Positions 1 through 5,985 of a DNA stretch of 6,269 nucleotides are shown piece by piece. The first letter of the stretch is position 1; every line of letters begins with the position of its first letter. The position numbers and the translations under genes are program-made. The stretch covers positions 1 through 6,269 of the forward strand of contig JABIUG010000319.1 in the NCBI GenBank assembly GCA_018700655.1, in the 5' to 3' direction. The notes under the pieces were generated by a model, which saw nothing but the letters and a program-made list of their open reading frames with translations, had not been told where the DNA came from and made no database searches. This stretch comes from Rhodospirillaceae bacterium (GTDB taxonomy: Bacteria; Pseudomonadota; Alphaproteobacteria; SP197).

Positions 1-1477
1 CACCAGCGATATCGTGCGGGCAGATGATGAAACGGCCCCAAGCGCGGTCCCGGTTCCCACAAGCGTCGCATCGGCTGAAACCGAGGAACTGACGATCATT
101 ACAGCCGGCGATGAAATTGCGATTGCCGCTGCAGAGCCGGTCGAGGTTGTCGAAGTTACCGAGGCCATGAGCCTCCAGGCACCAGAGCCGTTGAGCGCGC
201 CGCCGTCGGAGGTTGACCTGGCCCTGGCGGACGGTATCGCCGGCGATACCCTGATGGTGGTCCCCGCTGCTGCACCGGCAGCCGATGTTGTCATGGCAAG
301 TCAGGTCGAGACCGAGGTCCTCCGCGATCAAGATGGCGAGTTGGTTGGCAGTGTGACACGCGTCGTTGGCACTTCTGTTGTCGTGGCTGACGCCGGCGAT
401 GCCGAATTGATGGTCTCTGGCGCAGAGGTTTCTGGCGCAGAAATTGATGAGCCGATGGTGGTTGCCGTCGCAGAAAGTAACGATCTCATGCTTGAAGACG
501 GCGGGCAGGTTCTGGTGATTGCCGAGAGCCTGACCGTTCCTTCGTCTTCGGTTGCTGACGATGGAAGTCAGTCGCTGGTGGCGCTTTCTGAACGTGATGT
601 CACCGACAACATCGTTGTCGTGCCCGATTACATAGCAGCGGCTGACATCAGCACATCCCAGCCCGCGGTCGCGCCCGAAGTTATGGTCGAGCCGCAAACA
701 ACCGAAGAAATGGCTGTCATGGCCGGGACGCAGCAGGATGTCTTCATCGACGCGGAAGGCAATCTCGTCGGTGCGATCACGACGACAAACAAAAGCACAA
801 CAACGACGGTTGCGGCTGCCGAGACCGTGTCGACGGTAAGTGCGGCTGGAGTGGATGACACGCTTATGGTCACCACGGTACCGGCTGTCGCGGCCGAACC
901 GATTGAGCCAGGGGTGGTTGTCGCGACCTCTTCCGTCACGACCCCGTCTGTGACCGTGACCGAGGTTCCCGCCATCTCTTATGAAGACCTGAGTTTTGAC
1001 GAACTCTTCAATGCTTCGGGCCCGACCTCGACGACCCAGAGTCAGAATGTTGCCTCGGTCGGCAGCCCGACGACCGTGATCAACGATGCGACCTTCACGA
1101 GCGCCGGCAATGGCCTGTTCGCCGAGACTCTGGCGGCCATCATTCGCTTCGGCCATGGTTCCTCTGCCCTGGGCGCAGACGAGCGCCAGATCATTGCCCA
1201 GCTTGCCGCGATCCACCGCCAGACCGGTGGCCCGATCCGGCTCGTGGGCCATGCCAGCCACAGCGGTGCCGGTCTTGCCGATGCCGACCGGGCGCTGGTG
1301 AACTTCAAGGTTTCGCTTGACCGTGCAACGGCGGTGGCCAACGAGTTGATCCGAAACGGGGTGCCCCGTGGCGATGTCCTGATCGAGGCCGCCGCGGCAA
1401 CCGATTCCATGGCCGCTGCGGCGGGTGTTCAGAGTGAGGCTGTCGACCGCAGGGTCGAAGTCTTCTTCGGCGTCTGA
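1..1477 (+). CDS. OmpA-domain envelope protein with long acidic low-complexity N-terminal region (5' partial)
   Basis: The frame is open from the left edge (first full codon at position 2), so the GTG at 14 is probably internal and the start, with any signal peptide or lipobox, lies outside. Counting from that GTG, residues 1 to about 350 are rich in Ala, Val, Glu, Asp, Thr and Ser with almost no Lys or Cys, and look disordered. A diverged module occurs twice (residues 93-115 and 235-256, sharing a DGxLVGxxT-like core), as does a DTLMV motif (78-82 and 282-286). Residues about 374-487 form an OmpA C-terminal (peptidoglycan-associated) domain: IIRFGHGSSAL, GGPIRLVGHAS, VNFKVSLDRATAVANELI, and the ending DRRVEVFF. 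The usual Asp of the GHTD motif is Ser415, while the conserved Arg437 is kept. Likely role, inferred: outer-membrane or periplasmic cell-wall-associated protein. The stop overlaps the hom start. The OmpA assignment is firm; the specific function is unknown. Confidence 0.85.
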   Translation, partial: TSDIVRADDETAPSAVPVPTSVASAETEELTIITAGDEIAIAAAEPVEVVEVTEAMSLQAPEPLSAPPSEVDLALADGIAGDTLMVVPAAAPAADVVMASQVETEVLRDQDGELVGSVTRVVGTSVVVADAGDAELMVSGAEVSGAEIDEPMVVAVAESNDLMLEDGGQVLVIAESLTVPSSSVADDGSQSLVALSERDVTDNIVVVPDYIAAADISTSQPAVAPEVMVEPQTTEEMAVMAGTQQDVFIDAEGNLVGAITTTNKSTTTTVAAAETVSTVSAAGVDDTLMVTTVPAVAAEPIEPGVVVATSSVTTPSVTVTEVPAISYEDLSFDELFNASGPTSTTQSQNVASVGSPTTVINDATFTSAGNGLFAETLAAIIRFGHGSSALGADERQIIAQLAAIHRQTGGPIRLVGHASHSGAGLADADRALVNFKVSLDRATAVANELIRNGVPRGDVLIEAAAATDSMAAAAGVQSEAVDRRVEVFFGV

Positions 1478-2766
1478 TGTCTGTGTTACGTGTTGGTATC
1501 GCCGGCCTGGGCACGGTCGGCGCCGGGGTTGTTGATGTGCTGCAAAGGCATCGTGACCTTCTTGCCGCCCGTTGCAGGCGGCCGATCGAGATTGTTGCCG
1601 TCAACGCCAGGGACCGCGACCGCGACCGGGGGGTTGATCTCGCCGGTTACCGCTGGGTCGATGATGCGCGTGATCTGGCCGGTGACCCCGAGGTTGATGT
1701 TGTCGCAGAGATGATCGGCGGCGAGGACGGCATTGCGCTTGAACTTGCCGAAAAGGCTTTGGCATCGGGCCAGCACCTGGTCACTGCCAACAAGGCGCTT
1801 TTGGCCGTGCATGGCACCAAGCTGGCGCAAGCCGCCGACAGCAGCGGTGTGCATGTCGGTTTCGAGGCGGCTGTGGCCGGTGGCATTCCGATCATCAAGG
1901 CGCTGCGTGAAGGCCTTGCCGGCAATGCGATCACCCGGCTCTATGGCATCCTGAACGGCACCTCGAACTACATCATGACCGCGATGCGCGATCACGGTTC
2001 GCCTTTTGACGAGGTCCTCGCAGAGGCCCAGCGCCTGGGTTACGCCGAATCCGATCCTGCACTTGATATCGGTGGCGGCGATGCTGCGCACAAGCTTGCG
2101 ATCATGGCCGCGATTGCCTTTCGCCGGCCGGTCGATTTTGCCGGTGTTCACGTCGAAGGGATCGAGAAGATCACGCCGATGGATATCTCCTTTGCACAGG
2201 AGTTCGGCTATCGCATCAAACTTCTGGGCATTGCACAGGCCGGCGAACACGGCGTCGAACAGCGCGTGCATCCCTGCATGGTGCCGGAGTCTGGGCCGAT
2301 TGCCCATGTCGATGGCGTGTTCAACGCGGTCGTGGTCGAAGGCGATTTCGTCGATGCGACGACCTATGTCGGACGTGGCGCCGGTGCCGGACCGACGGCG
2401 TCTGCCGTGGTTGCCGATCTCGTCGATATCGCCCGTGGCGCCAGGTTGCCGATGTTCAATGTGCCGGCGGCAGAACTCCATGCCGGCCAGAGCGCGGCGA
2501 TCGAACAACGCCACGGCGCCTATTACATACGGTTGATGGTGATCGACCGGCCTGGTGTGATTGCAGATATTTCGGCGATCCTGCGCGACGAGGCGATTTC
2601 CATGGGGAGCCTGTTGCAGCGCGGCCGCGACCCCCAGGAGATCGTGCCCGTCGTGATGACGACCCATGAAGTCGAGGAAGCCGCCATGCTGCGTGCTCTG
2701 GTGCGTATCGGTGATCTTGATGCCGTGGCCGAACCTCCGCTGACGATCCGGATCGAACAGCTCTAA
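1477..2766 (+). CDS. hom: Homoserine dehydrogenase
   Basis: Catalyses NAD(P)H-dependent reduction of aspartate 4-semialdehyde to homoserine, the branch leading to threonine and methionine, in the cytoplasm. The 429 residues match the monofunctional ACT-domain form. Visible in order: Rossmann glycine loop GIAGLGTVGAG (7-17); TANK (103-106) of the cofactor/substrate site; GGIPIIKALREGLAGN and ILNGTSNYI in the catalytic domain; and the family signature ending in GGGDAAHK (199-206). Glu191, Asp202 and Lys206 have the same spacing (+11, +4) as the catalytic Glu208, Asp219 and Lys223 of the yeast enzyme. A C-terminal ACT domain begins near YYIRLMVIDRPGVIADIS (349-366), which suggests allosteric feedback control, probably by threonine. 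The ATG overlaps the preceding TGA by one base and no clear Shine-Dalgarno precedes it, so translational coupling to the OmpA-domain gene is likely. Complete, with no sign of damage. Confidence 0.97.
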   Translation: MSVLRVGIAGLGTVGAGVVDVLQRHRDLLAARCRRPIEIVAVNARDRDRDRGVDLAGYRWVDDARDLAGDPEVDVVAEMIGGEDGIALELAEKALASGQHLVTANKALLAVHGTKLAQAADSSGVHVGFEAAVAGGIPIIKALREGLAGNAITRLYGILNGTSNYIMTAMRDHGSPFDEVLAEAQRLGYAESDPALDIGGGDAAHKLAIMAAIAFRRPVDFAGVHVEGIEKITPMDISFAQEFGYRIKLLGIAQAGEHGVEQRVHPCMVPESGPIAHVDGVFNAVVVEGDFVDATTYVGRGAGAGPTASAVVADLVDIARGARLPMFNVPAAELHAGQSAAIEQRHGAYYIRLMVIDRPGVIADISAILRDEAISMGSLLQRGRDPQEIVPVVMTTHEVEEAAMLRALVRIGDLDAVAEPPLTIRIEQL

Positions 2767-2867
2767 GAATCCCCTGTTGATGGATCGTGATGTCCTTGGC
2801 GACAGGGATGATGCCGGTCGGGTACGATCCGTTCCCCTTCTACTCCAGCCTATTTGAGAGAATGCAG

Positions 2868-3839
2868 ATGATGCTTGATCGCGACCTTGCCATGGAAGCC
2901 GTGCGTGTCAGTGAGGCTGCCGCGATTGCCGCAGCGGGCCTGATGGGCCGTGGTGACGAAAAGGCTGCTGACCAGGTGGCCGTCGATGCCATGCGGCGCG
3001 GCCTTAACACGCTTGAAATGCAGGGCACCGTCGTGATCGGCGAAGGTGAGCGCGACGAAGCCCCGATGCTCTATATCGGCGAGAAGGTTGGCACGGGCAC
3101 CGGCCCCAAGGTCGACATCGCGCTCGACCCGCTGGAAGGCACGACGATCTGCGCGACTGGTGGGGCGAACTCGCTGGCGGTGCTAGCCTTTGCCGAAGAC
3201 GGTGGTTTCCTCAATGCGCCCGATACCTACATGGACAAGATTGCAGTCGGCGGCGGATTGCCGCCAGGTGTTGTCGACCTTGATCTTGAACCGGCCGAGA
3301 ACCTGGCGCGTCTGGCCAAGGCCAAAGGCGTTTCGGTTGGCGACCTTGTTGTTCTGATCCTGGACCGGCCGCGCCACAAAGCCCTGATTGATGGTGTGCG
3401 CAAGGCCGGTGCGCGTATTCGCCTGATCGGTGACGGCGATGTTGCCGGTGTCATTGCGACGACCCGTCCCGAGACCGGGATCGACCTCTATATGGGCATC
3501 GGTGGTGCGCCTGAAGGCGTTCTGGCGGCTGCGGCCCTGCAGTGCATTGGTGGGCAGTTCCAGGGGCGCCTGACGTTCCGCAACGACGACGAGAAAGCCC
3601 GTGCCCGCAAGATGGGGATCGAGGACATGGGCAAGAAATATGAGATCGCCGAGCTTGCCCATGGCGACATCTTCTTTGCCGCCACGGGCGTGACCGACGG
3701 CTGGATGCTGCGCGGCGTGCACTACAAGGGCCAGCGCGTCACCACCGACACGATCGTGATGCGTTCGCGCACCGGCACGGTTCGGGTCGTCTCGGCCGAA
3801 CACAATCTCGACCGCAAGACTTTCGACCTCGGGGGCTGA
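2868..3839 (+). CDS. glpX: Fructose-1,6-bisphosphatase class II (GlpX)
   Basis: Hydrolyses fructose 1,6-bisphosphate to fructose 6-phosphate in gluconeogenesis; in autotrophic relatives GlpX-type enzymes may also act on sedoheptulose bisphosphate in the Calvin cycle. Cytoplasmic and Mn/Mg dependent. Numbered from this ATG, residues equivalent to E. coli Asp33, Glu57, Asp85, Glu88, Thr90 and Glu213 are all present: Asp35, Glu59 (GEGERDEAPMLYIGEK), Asp87 and Glu90 with Thr92 (DPLEGTT), and Glu216 (GGAPEGV). Length is 323 residues against 336 in E. coli. Start choice: the frame is open from an ATG at 2787, but its first 27 residues have no counterpart in the family. Similarity begins at LDRDLAMEAVRVSE, directly after ATGs at 2862, 2868 and 2871. 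GAGAG at 2856-2860 sits 7 nt before 2868 (10 nt before 2871), favouring one of those. A weak promoter candidate (GCGACA 2799-2804, TACGAT 2823-2828) would fit this start. recJ follows 3 bp after the stop. Confidence 0.95.
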   Translation: MMLDRDLAMEAVRVSEAAAIAAAGLMGRGDEKAADQVAVDAMRRGLNTLEMQGTVVIGEGERDEAPMLYIGEKVGTGTGPKVDIALDPLEGTTICATGGANSLAVLAFAEDGGFLNAPDTYMDKIAVGGGLPPGVVDLDLEPAENLARLAKAKGVSVGDLVVLILDRPRHKALIDGVRKAGARIRLIGDGDVAGVIATTRPETGIDLYMGIGGAPEGVLAAAALQCIGGQFQGRLTFRNDDEKARARKMGIEDMGKKYEIAELAHGDIFFAATGVTDGWMLRGVHYKGQRVTTDTIVMRSRTGTVRVVSAEHNLDRKTFDLGG

Positions 3840-3842
3840 ACC

Positions 3843-5603
3843 GTGGCAGGTGCGATCCTGGGCGTCGAACGGTCGCTGACCGGACGCCGCTGGCGACCGC
3901 GCCTTGATGATGACCGCGCCGCGATGGCACTGGCCCAGCGCCTCGACCTGCCCGAAGCCCTGGCACGTGTCCTGGCGGCCCGTGGCGTCAGCGCCGAAGC
4001 GGCCGACGGGTTCCTTGATCCCCGCCTGAAAAGTCTGCTGCCCGACCCCGCAGTCCTGACCGATATGCCGGGAGCTGTCGCGCGCCTTGCCGAGGCGATC
4101 GAAGGTGGCGAAATCGTGGGTATCTTCGGGGATTATGATGTCGACGGGGCGACCTCTTCTGCCCTGCTGTCGCGTTATCTCGAAGCGGTCGGCGCGCGCG
4201 CGGAAGTCCACATTCCCGATCGCCAGAAGGAAGGTTATGGCCCCAACGCTCCGGCGCTGGTCGCCCTGCGCGACCGGGGTGCGGGACCGGTCGTGACGGT
4301 CGATTGCGGGATTTCGGCATTCGAGCCGCTGCACCTTGCTGCCGAGGCGGGGATCGACGTCATCGTGCTCGACCACCACACCGCCGAAGCCGGGCTGCCG
4401 GCGGCCCATGCGATCGTCAATCCCAACCGGCTCGATGACAGCAGCGGCCTGGGCATGCTGGCCGCCGTGGGCGTGACCTTCATGACCATTGTGGCGCTTA
4501 ACCGCGAACTTCGCGGACGCGGCTGGTTCGACAGCCGCACCGAACCGGATCTGACCCAGTGGCTCGATATCGTTGCCCTGGGGACGATCTGCGATTCCGT
4601 GCCGCTGATCGGCCTTAACCGCGCGCTGGCGACACAGGGCCTCAAACGCATGGCCAGACGGGGCAACACCGGCCTTGCTGCGCTGGGTGATGTCGCGCGT
4701 ATCAACGAGCGCCCGACCGCCTACCATGCCGGTTTTATCCTGGGCCCTCGGATCAATGCCGGGGGCCGGATCGGTGCGCCCGATCTGGGCGTGCGTCTGC
4801 TCACGACCAACGATCCCGATGAAGCTGCCGGCCTTGCCATGAAACTCGATGGTCTCAATGCCGAGCGCCAGGCGATCGAGCGCGACGTGCTCGAACGTGC
4901 TCTGGCTGCAGCCGAGGCCCAGGCTGGGCGCAATTGTGTCGTGGTCGCGGGCGAGGGCTGGCATCCCGGCGTGATCGGGATCGTGGCGAGCCGCGTGGTC
5001 GAACGTTTTCACCGCCCCGCGTTTGTCGTGGCGCTGAACGACGGCATCGGCAAGGGTTCGGGCCGCTCGGTCGCCGGTGTCGATCTCGGCGCAGCGGTGA
5101 CGGCGGCGCGTCAGTCCGACCTGCTGGTCAACGGTGGCGGCCATCCCATGGCAGCCGGCCTGACGGTCGAAGAGGGCAAGCTGGAGGAACTCTCCGCCTT
5201 CCTCGATCAACGCCTGGCCGATCAGGTCGCTTCGACACCGGCCGTGCCCGAACTGGGTGTCGATGGCGCCGTGGCGGTCGGCGCCGCGACTGACGAACTG
5301 CTGCACACGGTCGAGCGGATCGGCCCGTTCGGGGTCGGCAATGCCGAGCCGCGTTTTGCCGTGATGGGCGCCAGGGTCGTGCATGCCGATCAGGTCGGCG
5401 AAAACCATGTGCGCTGCGTGCTTTCGGGCGGCGAGGGCGCCAGGCTGAAGGCGATTGCCTTTCGTGCAGTGGGCGAACCGATCGGTGATGCTCTGCTGGC
5501 ACGCGGCGGCGGCGATCTCCACCTTGCCGGCCACCTGCGCATGAACCGCTGGCAGGGCAACGAAAACGTTCAGTTGATCATTGAAGACGCTGCCAAAGCA
5601 TGA
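3843..5603 (+). CDS. recJ: Single-stranded-DNA-specific exonuclease RecJ
   Basis: Degrades single-stranded DNA 5' to 3' in RecFOR recombinational repair, mismatch repair and base excision repair; cytoplasmic. The 586 residues match full-length RecJ (E. coli 577). DHH-superfamily motifs appear in order: GDYDVDGATS (96-105, metal-binding Asp residues), DRQKEGYGPN (126-135), VDCG (153-156), LDHHT (176-180), ALGTICDSVPL (245-255), then GPRINAGGRIGAP (301-313). The DHHA1 region shows GWHPGVIGIVASR (372-384), GIGKGSGRS (401-409) and GGGHPMAAG (431-439). The C-terminal OB-fold domain follows (about 475-583), containing RIGPFGVGNAEP and ending near NENVQLIIEDA. The start is GTG, 3 bp after the glpX TGA, with a GGGGG tract (3831-3835) at ribosome-binding distance, so it is probably cotranscribed and coupled with glpX. 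All key catalytic residues are present. Confidence 0.97.
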   Translation: MAGAILGVERSLTGRRWRPRLDDDRAAMALAQRLDLPEALARVLAARGVSAEAADGFLDPRLKSLLPDPAVLTDMPGAVARLAEAIEGGEIVGIFGDYDVDGATSSALLSRYLEAVGARAEVHIPDRQKEGYGPNAPALVALRDRGAGPVVTVDCGISAFEPLHLAAEAGIDVIVLDHHTAEAGLPAAHAIVNPNRLDDSSGLGMLAAVGVTFMTIVALNRELRGRGWFDSRTEPDLTQWLDIVALGTICDSVPLIGLNRALATQGLKRMARRGNTGLAALGDVARINERPTAYHAGFILGPRINAGGRIGAPDLGVRLLTTNDPDEAAGLAMKLDGLNAERQAIERDVLERALAAAEAQAGRNCVVVAGEGWHPGVIGIVASRVVERFHRPAFVVALNDGIGKGSGRSVAGVDLGAAVTAARQSDLLVNGGGHPMAAGLTVEEGKLEELSAFLDQRLADQVASTPAVPELGVDGAVAVGAATDELLHTVERIGPFGVGNAEPRFAVMGARVVHADQVGENHVRCVLSGGEGARLKAIAFRAVGEPIGDALLARGGGDLHLAGHLRMNRWQGNENVQLIIEDAAKA

Positions 5604-5635
5604 CCGCGAACGGGTTTTACGGCGACGGCAATGCC

Positions 5636-5660
5636 CGCGCTGAAGCTACGGTGCAGCGCG
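5636..5660 (+). terminator. Perfect 7-bp hairpin downstream of recJ, possible transcript end
   Basis: CGCGCTG (5636-5642) pairs perfectly with CAGCGCG (5654-5660) around an 11-nt loop, 33 nt after the recJ stop. No T-run follows, so it is not a classical intrinsic terminator. It could stabilise the 3' end of the operon transcript or accompany Rho-dependent termination. The call rests on position and pairing only. Confidence 0.3.
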
Positions 5661-5707
5661 ATGATCCCGAGGAATGACAAAGGATGCAGGAAGGTGGCGT
5701 TCCCCTC

Positions 5708-5736
5708 TTGATTTCGCGCCTGCGAGCGTCTATTTC
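5708..5736 (+). promoter_or_regulatory. Candidate sigma70-type promoter for tRNA-Glu
   Basis: TTGATT (5708-5713) and TATTTC (5731-5736) are separated by exactly 17 bp. Transcription would begin near 5743, about 9 nt before the mature tRNA 5' end, a normal short leader. The -35 matches the consensus at 4 of 6 positions and the -10 at 3 of 6, so this is a positional prediction. A tRNA promoter is expected here because recJ ends about 150 bp upstream. Confidence 0.4.
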
Positions 5737-5751
5737 ACCGCAACCTTATGC

Positions 5752-5826
5752 GACCCCTTCGTCTAGCGGTTAGGACACAACCCTTTCACGGTTGAGACAG
5801 GGGTTCGATTCCCCTAGGGGTCGCCA
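5752..5826 (+). tRNA. tRNA-Glu, anticodon TTC
   Basis: A complete 75-nt tRNA with encoded CCA. The acceptor stem GACCCCT pairs with AGGGGTC (7 of 7). The D-stem GTCT pairs with GGAC (one T-G pair). The anticodon stem CAACC pairs with GGTTG around loop CTTTCAC, with TTC at 5785-5787. The variable loop is AGAC, and the T-stem AGGGG pairs with CCCCT around TTCGATT. The discriminator is G and CCA is at 5824-5826. It decodes GAA and GAG, and charged Glu-tRNA is also the precursor for haem synthesis in organisms using the C5 route (most Alphaproteobacteria instead use the ALA synthase route). The flanking bases C5751 and G5750 could extend acceptor pairing with G73 and C74 in the precursor. tRNA 3' ends are common integration sites; here mobile-element DNA lies about 160-220 bp downstream, but no second copy of the tRNA end is visible. 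Confidence 0.97.
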
Positions 5827-5828
5827 AG

Positions 5829-5844
5829 GTTTCTTTTTAAAAAC
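5829..5844 (+). terminator. T-rich tract after tRNA-Glu, weak terminator candidate
   Basis: Directly after the CCA end comes a T-rich run (TTTCTTTTT, 5830-5838) followed by AAAAAC. Such U-tracts often end tRNA transcripts, but no independent GC-rich hairpin precedes it; the only nearby structure is the T-arm and acceptor stem of the tRNA itself. Confidence 0.25.
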
Positions 5845-5985
5845 AAATAGTTATGAGGTGGCCTTGCGGCCGGTGGTCGCTGCTGTCCAATCATTGTCCG
5901 ATAAAGAAAGGCAGATACTCGCGAATCGCCCCTGCTGTGGATGTTGCCGTTCAGTGCAGCGTCAGCGGCCTGCCGAACAATTCCG

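Noticed and set aside
628..975. A hydrophobic-looking - strand frame opposite the OmpA-domain gene
   Set aside because: Its Val/Thr/Ala/Ser-rich sequence mirrors the low-complexity codons of the + strand gene. It has no start context or domain of its own.
1612..1629. Near-perfect triplicate GACCGC repeat in hom (residues DRDRDR)
   Set aside because: An ARDRxxDRG-like stretch at this place is usual for alphaproteobacterial homoserine dehydrogenases, so it is probably ordinary protein sequence.
1486..2667. A 393-codon open frame on the - strand opposite hom
   Set aside because: Its composition is the same shadow type, with no domain motif, and it is fully covered by hom with all catalytic residues in the + frame.
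3183..5534. A 783-codon open frame on the - strand opposite glpX and recJ
   Set aside because: It lies entirely opposite two clearly real, motif-complete genes. Its His/Arg/Asp/Gly-rich translation shows no recognisable domain, and long antisense frames are expected from GC-biased codon use.
5631..5675. A 14-codon ATG frame overlapping the hairpin after recJ
   Set aside because: Too short to support, with no Shine-Dalgarno and no leader-peptide features such as a run of one regulated amino acid.
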